Source: Oscillospiraceae bacterium
GTDB lineage: Bacteria > Bacillota > Clostridia > Saccharofermentanales > Saccharofermentanaceae
DNA length: 64,000 nt
Reading direction: 5' to 3'
Assembly: GCA_902764825.1 (NCBI GenBank)
Contig: CACWXL010000012.1
Coordinates: 1-64,000, forward strand
Shown: one piece after another, positions 43,183 to 52,425 of the stretch
Layout of the letters: every line of letters begins with the position of its first letter
Position numbering within the stretch: position 1 is the first letter of the stretch
The notes under the pieces: generated by a model
Databases searched by the model: none
What the model was told of the DNA's origin: nothing
Seen by the model: the letters and a program-made list of their open reading frames with translations, nothing else
Translations under genes and position numbers: made by a program

Positions 43183-44499
43183 ATGGAAGATACATTGCGC
43201 GAGAGCTGGAAGAACCCGGAGATAAAGAAGAAGATACTCTTTACCTTCCTGATCGTTTCCATCCTTTGTCTTCTTACTATAATCCCGATCCCCGGCCTTA
43301 GTCATGCTGCAGCTACAGCAAAGATCGACGATTGGGGCAGCATAGGCACCGTAATCGACATCCTCTCATGCGGAGCTCTTACAAACGGCTCCATCATCAG
43401 CCTCGGCATTTTCCCGTTCCTTGTAGCATCCATCGTCATGCAGATCGTTACACTCGCAGTTCCGAAGCTCAGAGATCTTGCACAGGCTGGCGGCGAAGGA
43501 ACAAAGCTCATCACAAAATACACAAGGATCGCTTCCCTTATCGCTTCAGGCGTTTTCGCTGCTCTTTACTGCCTCGGAATGAAGGATACGGTCTTCCCGA
43601 ATTTTAATTTCTGGGTAGCTATCGTACTCTGCGGCGTTTCTGTAGCAATCGGCAGCGCTTTCTGCGGCTGGTGCGTAGAGCTCCTTAACACAAAGGGTCT
43701 GGGCAACGGTCTTACGATCATCATCATTGCCGGCATCATCCATAACATTCCCCACGATCTCCTGACACCTTACTTCAACGCAATCGAACTCGGAATCGTA
43801 TGGGCTCTCGTTTATATGATCATGGGAATCCTTCTGGCGATCGGAATGCTCGTTCTTGCCCTCCTCATCAACATGGGCGAGAAGAAGCTCAGGATCATCT
43901 TCTCCAAGAGAACCGTCGGCATGAAGCAGTACGGAATGCAGAACCAGGTTATCCCGCTTAAGGTCGCTCAGGCAGGCATCACACCCGTTATCTATTCAAT
44001 GACGGTAGTCCTCTTCATTCCTGCGATCCTTACGATGATCGCTCCCGGCTCAGATAATATCTGGTTTGCAAATGCAAGGAACTTCCCGACAAGCGTAATG
44101 TTCATTCCGTTCTTCATTATCTTCCTGGTATTCTTCGCATATGTTTTCGCGCTCATGCAGTTCAATCCCTACGATATCTCCAACCAGATCAAGCAGAACG
44201 GCGGTTATATCCAGGGAATCAAGCCTGGCAAACCGACATCAATGTATATGATGTCCGTATATAGCAACCTCAACAGCGCAGACTGTGCATATCTTATACT
44301 CGTCTGCATCATCCCGCTCGCAATGAGCTTCATTCCGGGACTTCACAACATTGCTTTCTCCGGAATCGGTCTTGTTCTCGTAGCAGGCGGATTCATCGAG
44401 ATGAAGACTCTTCTCGACAACGCTCTCAAGCTTGAAGAAGATAAGCTCAAGCAGGCAGGCAAAGACAAGAAGCGCAGCAAGAACTACAACAAAAAGTAA
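43183..44499 (+). CDS. secY: Protein translocase subunit SecY
   Basis: This 438-residue core channel of the Sec translocon has ten membrane segments. Landmarks: the first helix ending in IIPIPGLSHAA, LGIFPFLVASIVMQI (plug-adjacent helix), GLGNGLTIIIIAGI, and a late cytoplasmic loop YDISNQIKQNGGYIQGIKPG. AAGGAG lies 11 nt before the ATG at 43183; the upstream frame overlaps the promoter. In most Bacillota secY ends the spc ribosomal operon; here it follows alanine racemase with its own promoter, so the spc operon is split. Confidence 0.97.
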   Translation: MEDTLRESWKNPEIKKKILFTFLIVSILCLLTIIPIPGLSHAAATAKIDDWGSIGTVIDILSCGALTNGSIISLGIFPFLVASIVMQIVTLAVPKLRDLAQAGGEGTKLITKYTRIASLIASGVFAALYCLGMKDTVFPNFNFWVAIVLCGVSVAIGSAFCGWCVELLNTKGLGNGLTIIIIAGIIHNIPHDLLTPYFNAIELGIVWALVYMIMGILLAIGMLVLALLINMGEKKLRIIFSKRTVGMKQYGMQNQVIPLKVAQAGITPVIYSMTVVLFIPAILTMIAPGSDNIWFANARNFPTSVMFIPFFIIFLVFFAYVFALMQFNPYDISNQIKQNGGYIQGIKPGKPTSMYMMSVYSNLNSADCAYLILVCIIPLAMSFIPGLHNIAFSGIGLVLVAGGFIEMKTLLDNALKLEEDKLKQAGKDKKRSKNYNKK

Positions 44500-44514
44500 A
44501 AGGGAGGCAGTTTT

Positions 44515-45168
44515 ATGAATCTGATCATTTTAGGTGCACCCGGTTCCGGAAAGGGAACATCAGCAACAGTTTTAAGAGAGAATTATTCCCTCGCACATAT
44601 CTCCACAGGCGATCTGTTCAGATACAACATCAAAGAGAATACTCCTTTGGGAATCGAAGCCAAGTCTTATATCGACAAGGGAGCTTTGGTTCCTGATGAT
44701 GTAACCATCAGAATGGTCGAAGACCGTCTTAATAATCCCGACTGTGAGAAGGGCTATATCCTTGACGGCTTCCCGAGAAATATCGCTCAGGCTGAGGCAC
44801 TTGATAAGATGCTCGCAGCAAAGGGCTCCAAGATCGACGCAGTTGTCTATGTAAAGTGTGATGACGAGATCATCATGGACAGAGTTACGACAAGACGTGT
44901 CTGCGAGAAGTGCGGAGCAAGCTTCAACGTTAAGTATATGCCCACAAAGGCAGAGGGCGTCTGCGATGTATGCGGCGGCAAGGTCATCCAGAGATCAGAC
45001 GATAACCCGGAGACGGTTGCCAAGAGACTTGAGACATACAGAGTCAACACACAGCCCCTTATCGATTTCTACAACGAGAGAGGAATCATCGTTGAGGGCA
45101 ACAATAATGTCGATTCAAAGACATGCATCGAGTCCATCGAAGCAGGACTTAAGAAACTGGGACTTTAA
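44515..45168 (+). CDS. adk: Adenylate kinase
   Basis: This 217-residue enzyme balances AMP, ADP and ATP. It has the P-loop LGAPGSGKGTSA, the AMP-site STGDLFRYNI, LDGFPRNIAQAEAL, and a LID domain with four zinc-type cysteines (VCEKCGASF and VCDVCGG). AGGGAGGCAG precedes the ATG, 16 nt after secY, the standard order. Confidence 0.97.
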   Translation: MNLIILGAPGSGKGTSATVLRENYSLAHISTGDLFRYNIKENTPLGIEAKSYIDKGALVPDDVTIRMVEDRLNNPDCEKGYILDGFPRNIAQAEALDKMLAAKGSKIDAVVYVKCDDEIIMDRVTTRRVCEKCGASFNVKYMPTKAEGVCDVCGGKVIQRSDDNPETVAKRLETYRVNTQPLIDFYNERGIIVEGNNNVDSKTCIESIEAGLKKLGL

Positions 45169-45187
45169 TTAGAAACTAGGTAAATAA

Positions 45188-45958
45188 ATGGTAGAGATCC
45201 TTACCCAAGAAGAATTCGAAAAGATGAAGGCAGCAGGAAAGATCCTGCAGCATGTTTTCAAGGCCTGCCGCGATGAGATCAAGCCCGGCATTTCCACACA
45301 TGATGTGGACAAGCTCTGCTATGACATCATCAGAAGCTATGACGCCATTCCTTCGTTCCTTAATTACGGCCAGCCGCCGTTCCCCGGAACGATCTGTGCT
45401 TCCGTTAATGACGAGGTCGTTCACGGAATCCCCAGAAAGACTAGGATCCTCGAAGAGGGCGATATCATCTCGGTCGATGTCGGAGCGATCCTTGACGGTT
45501 ATCAGTCAGATGCCTGCAGAACCTATATGGTCGGTGAGGTCGCACCCGAAGTAAAAGATCTCGTAGAGCGTACCGAGAAGTCCTTCTGGATCGGATTGGA
45601 ATATGCCAAGGCCGGCATGAGGACAGGTGATATCGGTCATGCTATCCAGGAATATTGCGAAGGCTTCGGTTACGGAGTAGTAAGAGAACTTACAGGTCAC
45701 GGAATCGGAACAACGATGCACCAGGATCCTGATGTTCCCAATTACGGAAGACCGGGTCACGGCTATAAACTCAAAAAGGGTATGGCAATCTGCATCGAAC
45801 CGATGATAACATTGGGTACACGTGAGATCGAGCTTTTAGACGACAGGTGGACGATAGTTACACAGGACGGCAAGCCTGCCAGCCACTATGAGAATACGAT
45901 ATTAATAACGGATGAGGGTCCGTATTTAACAACCTATGACTATGAGGAGGGTTTTTAA
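45188..45958 (+). CDS. map: Type I methionine aminopeptidase
   Basis: This 256-residue metalloenzyme removes N-terminal Met. Metal and substrate residues are in the expected places: [44 protein letters not shown] and [10 protein letters not shown]. It overlaps infA by one base (TAATG). Confidence 0.97.
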   Translation: MVEILTQEEFEKMKAAGKILQHVFKACRDEIKPGISTHDVDKLCYDIIRSYDAIPSFLNYGQPPFPGTICASVNDEVVHGIPRKTRILEEGDIISVDVGAILDGYQSDACRTYMVGEVAPEVKDLVERTEKSFWIGLEYAKAGMRTGDIGHAIQEYCEGFGYGVVRELTGHGIGTTMHQDPDVPNYGRPGHGYKLKKGMAICIEPMITLGTREIELLDDRWTIVTQDGKPASHYENTILITDEGPYLTTYDYEEGF

Positions 45959-46191
45959 TGGCGAAGGAAGATGTTATTGAAGTACTGGGAGTAGTTGATG
46001 AAGCATTGCCCAACGCAATGTTCAAGGTAAAGCTCGACAGCGGACACATTGTTCTTGCTCATTTGTCAGGAAAGCTTAGACAGAATTACATCAAGATTCT
46101 TCCGGGCGACAAAGTAACAATGGAGATCTCGCCATACGATCTTTCCAGAGGCAGAATCACCTGGAGAGGCGAGAAGAAGCCCAAGGCTTAA
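45958..46191 (+). CDS. infA: Translation initiation factor IF-1
   Basis: This 77-residue OB-fold protein binds the ribosomal A site during initiation. Family motifs: [39 protein letters not shown] and a [10 protein letters not shown] end. Slightly extended at the C-terminus by a Lys-rich tail. Start overlaps the map stop. Confidence 0.97.
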   Translation: MAKEDVIEVLGVVDEALPNAMFKVKLDSGHIVLAHLSGKLRQNYIKILPGDKVTMEISPYDLSRGRITWRGEKKPKA

Positions 46192-46213
46192 GCCTTATTT
46201 CAGCCGTTTTCAG

Positions 46214-46240
46214 GCACCCTGAAATTTTTCGGGGTGCTTT
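46214..46240 (+). terminator. Terminator between infA and rpmJ
   Basis: GCACCCTGAAA (46214-46224) pairs with TTTCGGGGTGC (46227-46237) with one T-G pair, then TTT. With the strong promoter just after it, it separates two transcripts. Confidence 0.65.
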
Positions 46241-46251
46241 AAAATTTTCAG

Positions 46252-46279
46252 TTGAAAACCAAATAGATTCTGCTATAAT
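46252..46279 (+). promoter_or_regulatory. Promoter of the rpmJ-rpsM-rpsK-rpsD-rpoA-rplQ operon
   Basis: TTGAAA (46252-46257) and a perfect TATAAT (46274-46279), 16 nt apart, lie 68 nt upstream of rpmJ. A small GCGC/GGCGCC stem occupies the leader. Confidence 0.75.
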
Positions 46280-46347
46280 AGTTCAGCATGCGCTCAAAAG
46301 GCGCCTGTATTTGTTGTGGAAAAATAACAGCAACAGGAGGTACTAAT

Positions 46348-46461
46348 ATGAAAGTACGACCGTCAGTAAAGCCGATGTGCGAAAAGTGCAAGATCATTCG
46401 CAGAAACGGCAAAGTTATGGTCATTTGTTCCGACCCTAAGCATAAGCAGAGACAGGGTTAA
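46348..46461 (+). CDS. rpmJ: Ribosomal protein bL36
   Basis: A 37-residue protein, [14 protein letters not shown] at the start and [13 protein letters not shown] at the end, with the C-x2-C...C...H zinc site of the zinc-binding bL36 form. AGGAGG lies 8 nt before the ATG. It was located by hand between infA and rpsM, its usual position. Confidence 0.97.
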   Translation: MKVRPSVKPMCEKCKIIRRNGKVMVICSDPKHKQRQG

Positions 46462-46685
46462 GACATTTGACGGGCTTTCGTATGTGCGGAATTAGCCCTG
46501 CACGAAGTGATAACGAAGGCCGCGGGATAAAAGCTCCTTCCCGCACAAGTATTTATTAAATAAAAGAAGTAATCATATTTACTCACCGTTACCGAGAGGG
46601 CGGCTGCTCCCTAACCCGGAGTTCCTTGACTTACGTGTGTCAAATAGAGATTAATACCACTTTATCCAATACGGAGGTACATTAA
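46462..46685 (+). promoter_or_regulatory. 224-nt spacer between rpmJ and rpsM with stem-loops, possible leader
   Basis: No gene is seen. GCGGGA (46522-46527) pairs with TCCCGC (46539-46544), and TTGAC with GTCAA brackets 46626-46642. GC-rich text near 46595-46622 may fold further. No terminator T run and no good promoter is present. In other bacteria alpha-operon leaders bind ribosomal protein S4; a comparable autoregulatory role here is inference. Confidence 0.4.
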
Positions 46686-47054
46686 ATGGCTCGTATAGCC
46701 GGCGTAGATTTACCGAATGATAAGAGAATTGAAATCGCTCTTACGTACATTTACGGAATCGGAAGAACAAGTGCAGACGAGATTATTGCCAAGACAGGCA
46801 TCAATCCCGATACACGTGTCAAGGATTTGTCAGAGGATGAGGTTGCGAAGATCCGTGACCAGATCGAGAACAATTACAAGGTTGAGGGTGACCTTAAGAG
46901 AGAAGTACAGTCTAACATCAAGAGACTTTCTGATATCGGTTGCCTTCGCGGACGTCGCCACAGACTGGGACTCCCTGTAAGAGGCCAGCGCACAAAGACT
47001 AATGCTCGTACCCGTAAGGGACCTAAGCATACAGTTGCTGGTAAGAAGAAGTAA
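46686..47054 (+). CDS. rpsM: Ribosomal protein uS13
   Basis: This 122-residue small-subunit head protein has [48 protein letters not shown] and the basic C-terminal tail [24 protein letters not shown] precedes the ATG. First gene after the structured spacer. Confidence 0.98.
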   Translation: MARIAGVDLPNDKRIEIALTYIYGIGRTSADEIIAKTGINPDTRVKDLSEDEVAKIRDQIENNYKVEGDLKREVQSNIKRLSDIGCLRGRRHRLGLPVRGQRTKTNARTRKGPKHTVAGKKK

Positions 47055-47070
47055 GGTGAGGTGAGTCAAA

Positions 47071-47460
47071 ATGGCACAGAAGAAAAGCTTAAGACCCAGA
47101 AGAAGTGAGCGTAAGAACGTCGTAGACGGTCAGGCTCATATTCATGCTACATTCAACAATACAATCATTACAATTACCGACAAGCAGGGAAATACGATTT
47201 CCTGGGCTTCTGCAGGTATGGACGCCAAGGGTTCACGTAAGGGCACGAGCTATGCAGCTCAGGTTGCTTCCGAGAAGGCTGCAAAGGCAGCTTGCGATCA
47301 TGGCATGAAGACTGTTGATGTTTATGTTAAGGGACCCGGATCCGGACGTGAGTCCGCAGTAAGAGCCCTTGAGACAGCAGGCCTCAGAGTCACAATGATC
47401 AAGGACGTAACACCGGTTCCGCACAACGGATGCCGCCCTCCTAAGAGAAGAAGAGTTTAA
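47071..47460 (+). CDS. rpsK: Ribosomal protein uS11
   Basis: This 129-residue platform protein has [53 protein letters not shown] and the C-terminal [18 protein letters not shown]. Seventeen nucleotides after rpsM with a GAGGTGAG site. Confidence 0.98.
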   Translation: MAQKKSLRPRRSERKNVVDGQAHIHATFNNTIITITDKQGNTISWASAGMDAKGSRKGTSYAAQVASEKAAKAACDHGMKTVDVYVKGPGSGRESAVRALETAGLRVTMIKDVTPVPHNGCRPPKRRRV

Positions 47461-47505
47461 TCTTCTCACGGCAGAATACTTAGTATAGAAAAGAGGAATA
47501 TAGCA

Positions 47506-48105
47506 ATGGCTAGAGATATGACACCTGTCCTTAAGAAGTGCAGAGCCCTCGGTATTGAGCCTGCTTTCTTGGGAGTAGAGAAGAAAGAATCTAAAAAGCA
47601 TGGTGCATCCAGACCCCGCAAGATCAGCGAGTATGGTATGCAGCTTAAGGAAAAGCAGAAGGCAAAGTTTATTTACGGCGTTCTCGAGAAGCCTTTCAGA
47701 AATTACTATGAGAAGGCTCAGAAGCTCAAGTATGGTACAACCGGTGAAAACCTCATGATCCTTCTTGAGACAAGACTTGACAACGTTTTATTCAGAATGG
47801 GTTTTGCTCGTACAAGAGACGAAGCAAGACAGATCGTAAGCCACAGAGGAGTTAAGGTTAACGGCAAGATCGTTAATATCCCTTCTTTTGCGGTTAAGGT
47901 TGGCGATGCAATCGAGATCAAAGAGGGCGTAAAGAGCTCACAGAGATTCAAGGACATCATCGAAGTAACAGGTTCTAGAGCAACACCTGCATGGGTTGAA
48001 GCAGACAACGATAAGCTCTGCGGCAAGATCCTTGCAATGCCTACAAGAGATCAGATCGAAGTACCTGTAAACGAAGTTGCAATCGTCGAGTTGTATTCTA
48101 AGTAA
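47506..48105 (+). CDS. rpsD: Ribosomal protein uS4
   Basis: This 199-residue assembly protein begins MARDMTPVLKKCRALGI and has the S4 RNA-binding domain MGFARTRDEARQIVSHRGV. The N-terminus lacks the zinc cysteines of some S4 forms, so it is the non-zinc type. S4 is the usual autoregulator of this operon in other bacteria. Confidence 0.98.
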   Translation: MARDMTPVLKKCRALGIEPAFLGVEKKESKKHGASRPRKISEYGMQLKEKQKAKFIYGVLEKPFRNYYEKAQKLKYGTTGENLMILLETRLDNVLFRMGFARTRDEARQIVSHRGVKVNGKIVNIPSFAVKVGDAIEIKEGVKSSQRFKDIIEVTGSRATPAWVEADNDKLCGKILAMPTRDQIEVPVNEVAIVELYSK

Positions 48106-48151
48106 TAACATCCGGATCGCAAGATTTTGAAATAATCTAGGAGGAACAAAC

Positions 48152-49102
48152 ATGATGGAAATCAGCCAGCCGACCGTTAAGTGCGTTGAGACCAACGAGG
48201 ATAAGTCCTACGGCAAATATACCATCGCCCCGCTCGAGCGTGGATTCGGTACTACTCTCGGAAACTCACTCCGCAGAGTACTCCTTTCTTCACTTTCCGG
48301 CGCGGCAGTAACATCTATCAAGATCGAAAAGATTAAGCATGAGTTCTCCACTGTTCCGGGTATTATCGAGGATATGACGGAAGTTATCCTTAATATCAAA
48401 GGTATCCGCGCAAAGCTCCATAACGAGTCCAACATCGTAAGCATCAGCGTCGCTAAGGGAAGAACCGGCGAGCTCACAGCTGGTGATATCGTTCACGGAC
48501 CCGAAGTAGAGATCATGAATCCCGATCACGTTATCGCTCACTTAAACGGCAGCGACGATGTATTCATGGAATTCACACTCAGCAAGGGCAGAGGATACAA
48601 CACAGCAGAGCAGAATAAGCCCGCTAAGCAGGTTATCGGTGTAATCCCGATCGATTCCATCTTCACACCTGTCAAGAAGGCTAACTACAAGGTTGAGAAC
48701 ACACGTGTAGGCGCTCGTACAGACTATGACAGCCTTACACTCGAGGTTTGGACAGACGGTACTATTGATGTTGACGAGGCTCTCTCCTCAGCAGCTAACT
48801 GCCTGATCGAGCACCTCAAGTTCTTCACAGCTCTTGCTGATACGGATTCAGCTCCGAGCTTCAAGAACATCGAAGAGAGCGGCGAACACGATTCAAAGCT
48901 TTCCGGTGTAATTGAGGACATGGATTTCTCAGTACGTACTTACAATTGTCTCAAGAGAGCACAGATCAACACAGTTGGTGATCTTGTTGCCCGTTCAATG
49001 GACGAGATGATCAAGGTAAGAAACCTTGGTAAGAAGTCCCTCGAAGAGATCATCGAGAAGCTTGAAGACATGGGTCTGCACTTGAGAGAAGCAGAAGATT
49101 AA
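48152..49102 (+). CDS. rpoA: RNA polymerase alpha subunit
   Basis: This 316-residue protein has the N-terminal assembly domain (GFGTTLGNSLRRVLLSSLSG) and the C-terminal DNA/activator-binding domain (IEDMDFSVRTYNCLKRAQIN, RNLGKKSLEEIIEKL), joined by an acidic linker. Two ATG codons are adjacent; AGGAGG lies upstream of both. Confidence 0.98.
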   Translation: MMEISQPTVKCVETNEDKSYGKYTIAPLERGFGTTLGNSLRRVLLSSLSGAAVTSIKIEKIKHEFSTVPGIIEDMTEVILNIKGIRAKLHNESNIVSISVAKGRTGELTAGDIVHGPEVEIMNPDHVIAHLNGSDDVFMEFTLSKGRGYNTAEQNKPAKQVIGVIPIDSIFTPVKKANYKVENTRVGARTDYDSLTLEVWTDGTIDVDEALSSAANCLIEHLKFFTALADTDSAPSFKNIEESGEHDSKLSGVIEDMDFSVRTYNCLKRAQINTVGDLVARSMDEMIKVRNLGKKSLEEIIEKLEDMGLHLREAED

Positions 49103-49122
49103 GGTTATTGGAGGATATATAA

Positions 49123-49644
49123 ATGCCTAACAGAAAATTCGGCCGTGCTTCAGATCAGCGTGCTGCAATTCTGAAGAATCAGGTCACAACATTGATTATA
49201 AACGGTAGGCTCGAGACAACAGTCGCAAGAGCTAAGGACATCAGCGCTATCGTTGAGAAGCTTGTAGCTTCTGCAGTTAAGGAGCAGGACAACTACACAA
49301 CAAAGGAAATCACAGTTTCCGCTGCAAAGCTCGACGGTAAGGGCAAGAAGGTCTTAAAGACAAAGACTTCCAAGAAGGGCGAGAAGTACGAAGTAGTTGA
49401 CCGTGAAGTTAAGACAAAGACAGTTCAGGTTGATAACCCTTCACGTCTCGCAGCTAGAAAAGCCATGATCAAGTGGGTTAACAAGAGCCACGATGCAGAG
49501 GGCAACATCATCAATCCCGTCAACAAGATCTTTGATGATATCGCACCTAAGTATGCAGGCAGAAACGGTGGTTACACAAGGATCATCCGTTTGGGCGCAA
49601 GACGTGGTGACGGCGCTGAGATGGCTATCTTGGAGTTCGTGTAA
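49123..49644 (+). CDS. rplQ: Ribosomal protein bL17 with internal insertion
   Basis: This 173-residue large-subunit protein has the expected start [37 protein letters not shown], and end [18 protein letters not shown]. It is about 50 residues longer than common bL17 (around 120). The surplus is a Lys-rich insert in the middle (about residues 60-130, with [20 protein letters not shown]). A terminator follows directly. Confidence 0.95.
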   Translation: MPNRKFGRASDQRAAILKNQVTTLIINGRLETTVARAKDISAIVEKLVASAVKEQDNYTTKEITVSAAKLDGKGKKVLKTKTSKKGEKYEVVDREVKTKTVQVDNPSRLAARKAMIKWVNKSHDAEGNIINPVNKIFDDIAPKYAGRNGGYTRIIRLGARRGDGAEMAILEFV

Positions 49645-49686
49645 TATTACACAAACAAAACCGATAAATTAAATTGTCAATCAGTC

Positions 49687-49722
49687 ACGGGGAAAGGTTT
49701 ACATCTTTCCCCGTTGTCTTTA
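49687..49722 (+). terminator. Rho-independent terminator after rplQ
   Basis: ACGGGGAAAG (49687-49696) pairs with CTTTCCCCGT (49705-49714), followed by TGTCTTT. It ends the alpha operon; some read-through to the ECF genes 37 nt on is likely. Confidence 0.8.
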
Positions 49723-49758
49723 AAATGTTGCTACATAACTATTCCATGGAGAATTAAA

Positions 49759-51564
49759 TTGCAGGAAAACGAGAACAGTATCGAGATAAAAGACGTAAGT
49801 TTCTCATACGATGCAGATGATGAGACTTCGGGAAAAGCGCCAAGGCTTGCTCTTGACGGCATTTCCGTTTCCATCGCCAAAGGTTCATATACAGCGATCC
49901 TCGGGAGCAACGGTTCCGGCAAATCTACACTTGCAAAGATAATAGACATTCTGGAAGTGCCCGACAGCGGCAAAGTCGTTATATTCGGCAAAGACACTTC
50001 CGATGATGACCTGTTCTGGGAGATAAGGGAGCACTGCTGCTGCGTTTTCCAGAACCCCGATAACCAGATAGTCGGAACCATGATCGAAGAAGACGTGGCT
50101 TTCGGACCGGAGAATCTGGGCATTCCCAATCCTGAATTAAGGGAGCGCGTCGACCAGGCGCTCAAAGACGTCGGACTTTATGAGTTCAGACATAAAGAGA
50201 CAATGGCTCTGTCCGGCGGCCAGAAGCAGAAGCTTGCGATAGCAGGCGCTCTTGCCATGAAGCCTGACATCCTGATCCTTGATGAAGCAACGGCTATGCT
50301 CGATCCTTCGAGCAGGGATGATTTCCTGACACTCGTTGAGAAGATGAGAGTCGAGAAGGGCCTTACACTCATCACGATCACGCATGACATGACCGAAGCA
50401 TTAAGATGCGATAAGATCGTCATCGTACATAAAGGCAAGGTCGCATTGGAGGGAACTCCTGAAGAGATATTCCTGTCCGATGACCTGTGGAAATACGGTC
50501 TTAAGAGGCCGGTTAAGTTCAATTTCGCATTCGAGATCGCAAAGCTTACCGGAAGCACCCTTACAAAAGAAGATCTAAAGAGCAACGAGACTCTCATAGC
50601 CAGCCTTGTAAAGATGCTCACAAAGCCCGGCCTTACAATGCCCGGCAATGTTCAGGTCGATAAAAAGCCTTTAGACGATAAGGACATAATCATGTCCGTA
50701 AAAGACCTTTCGTATACTTACGGCGGCAGCGAGACAAAGGCGATCGACAACATCAACCTTGATATCAGAAGAGGCGAGGTGCTTGGTATAGTAGGTGAGA
50801 GCGGATGCGGCAAGACAACGCTCATCTCACACATGAACGCGATAATAAGACCGGTTGAAGGTGATGTCATCATCCACACCAAAGACGGTGACTTATCCTG
50901 TAAGAATAAAAAGGACACGATGAAGATCAGACAGAATGTCGGCCTTGTTTTCCAGTATCCGGAATACCAGCTTTTCGAGGAGACTGTATATAAGGATATC
51001 GCTTACGGTCTTAAGAAGATGAATGTCTCTAAGGAAGAACAGAAGGAGCTTATCCTTGATGCCGCAGGGAAAGTCGGTCTCACGGAAAGAGAACTGAATT
51101 CTTCTCCTTTTGAACTGTCGGGCGGACAGAAGAGACGTGCCGCTATGGCAGGTGTCCTTGTCATGAGACCGGGCATACTCGTTCTTGATGAACCCGCATC
51201 GGGCTTAGACCCCAAGGGAAGACAGGAGATGTTCTCGATCATAAAGGGCCTTCGCGACAGCGGGACCACGATAATACTTGTATCCCACAATATGGATGAG
51301 GCAGCAGTCAACTGCGACAGGATCTGTCTTATAGATAACGGAAAGATCAAGGCTGTCGGCACGCCCGCCGAACTGTTTGTCAAAAAGAGAGCTGACGAGC
51401 TTAAAGTCCAGCTTCCCAGGATAACGCGGTTCTCGGCAGTGCTCAGGACGGAACTGGCTGAGATCTATCCTGACATAGAGTTTAAGGGCAACTGTTTTAT
51501 TCCCGAGAAGGAAGCAAGGGTAATTGTTTCCGCGGTCTGCGAGGCAGGTGATCACAATGCTTGA
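49759..51564 (+). CDS. ECF transporter energizing ATPases EcfA1 and EcfA2 fused in one chain
   Basis: This 601-residue protein holds two complete ABC ATPases. Domain 1: GSNGSGKST, FQNPDNQIVGTMIEEDVAFG, LSGGQKQKLAIAGAL, LDEATAMLDP. Domain 2 (from about residue 310): GESGCGKTT, FQYPEYQLFEETVYKDIAYG, LSGGQKRRAAMAGVL, LDEPASGLDP. The Q-loop texts are typical of EcfA1 and EcfA2, usually separate adjacent genes. They energise vitamin and metal uptake with EcfT and various S components. I take the TTG at 49759 as the start, since GGAG is 7 nt upstream; the open frame begins in the preceding terminator. EcfT overlaps its end by 8 nt. Confidence 0.92.
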   Translation: MQENENSIEIKDVSFSYDADDETSGKAPRLALDGISVSIAKGSYTAILGSNGSGKSTLAKIIDILEVPDSGKVVIFGKDTSDDDLFWEIREHCCCVFQNPDNQIVGTMIEEDVAFGPENLGIPNPELRERVDQALKDVGLYEFRHKETMALSGGQKQKLAIAGALAMKPDILILDEATAMLDPSSRDDFLTLVEKMRVEKGLTLITITHDMTEALRCDKIVIVHKGKVALEGTPEEIFLSDDLWKYGLKRPVKFNFAFEIAKLTGSTLTKEDLKSNETLIASLVKMLTKPGLTMPGNVQVDKKPLDDKDIIMSVKDLSYTYGGSETKAIDNINLDIRRGEVLGIVGESGCGKTTLISHMNAIIRPVEGDVIIHTKDGDLSCKNKKDTMKIRQNVGLVFQYPEYQLFEETVYKDIAYGLKKMNVSKEEQKELILDAAGKVGLTERELNSSPFELSGGQKRRAAMAGVLVMRPGILVLDEPASGLDPKGRQEMFSIIKGLRDSGTTIILVSHNMDEAAVNCDRICLIDNGKIKAVGTPAELFVKKRADELKVQLPRITRFSAVLRTELAEIYPDIEFKGNCFIPEKEARVIVSAVCEAGDHNA

Positions 51565-52366
51565 TAACGTAAGCCTCGGCAGATATTATCCCGCGCACTC
51601 ATTCCTGCATGATACGGATCCGAGAGTAAAGACGATCCTCTATGCGGTATATCTCGTTGCGATCTTTATAATCAAGGAACCGGCTGCGATCGGAGTCCTG
51701 GCAGGGATAATCGTGGTCCAGCTCATGATGGCAAAGATCAGACCGGGCATACTCTGGTCAACGGTCAAGCCGATACTGCCTCTTGCGGCATTTATCTTCC
51801 TCATAAACATCTTTACCATAAAGCAGGGCAATGTCCTTTTCACCTGGAAGATCATCACGATAACTGATTACGGCATCAGCCGCGCCGCTATAATGGCGGT
51901 AAGGCTTATATTCCTCATCATATCGACGAGCATCCTTCTTACCCTGACGACGACACCGCTTAAGATGAGTGATGCGCTGGAGAAGCTTTTCGCGCCCCTG
52001 CAGGTCATAAAGGTGCCGGTACACGAGATGGCCATGATGATGTCCATCGCATTGAGGTTCATACCGACATTGGCCGCAGAGACCCAGAAGATCATGAAGG
52101 CGCAGCAGTCCAGAGGTGCGGATTACGATACGGGTTCGTTCATAAACAAGGTCAAAGGCTACATCACGGTGCTGATCCCTCTGTTCGTATCGAGCTTCAG
52201 ACGTGCCGATGAACTTGCGGTTGCGATGGATGCGAGGTGCTACAGAGGCGGCAGGGGAAGGACAAAACTGAATCCTCTGAAGCTCACGTTGAAAGATGTG
52301 CTTTGCGGAATATTATTTACGCTTTTAGCGGCACTTGTTGTCGTTATTGATTTGTCTTTGAGATAA
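51557..52366 (+). CDS. ecfT: ECF transporter transmembrane subunit EcfT
   Basis: This 269-residue membrane scaffold links the ATPases to substrate-binding S components. It starts MLDNVSLGRYYPAHSFLHDT with the family's DPRVK motif, has about five membrane helices, and the coupling helices carry the conserved Ala-Arg-Gly type motifs (AQQSRGADYDTG and AMDARCYRGGRGRT). Start overlaps ecfA. No S component lies in the window. Confidence 0.95.
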   Translation: MLDNVSLGRYYPAHSFLHDTDPRVKTILYAVYLVAIFIIKEPAAIGVLAGIIVVQLMMAKIRPGILWSTVKPILPLAAFIFLINIFTIKQGNVLFTWKIITITDYGISRAAIMAVRLIFLIISTSILLTLTTTPLKMSDALEKLFAPLQVIKVPVHEMAMMMSIALRFIPTLAAETQKIMKAQQSRGADYDTGSFINKVKGYITVLIPLFVSSFRRADELAVAMDARCYRGGRGRTKLNPLKLTLKDVLCGILFTLLAALVVVIDLSLR

Positions 52367-52386
52367 GTTTCTTGCTGTGTTAGAAT
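52358..52386 (+). promoter_or_regulatory. Promoter for the ROK glucokinase
   Basis: TTGAGA (52358-52363) and TAGAAT (52381-52386) are 17 nt apart, with TG one base before the -10. The -35 overlaps the last codons of ecfT. Confidence 0.65.
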
Positions 52387-52425
52387 GCAAGTTGCTAACA
52401 ATATAGCGAAAGGTTGGAATAATCT

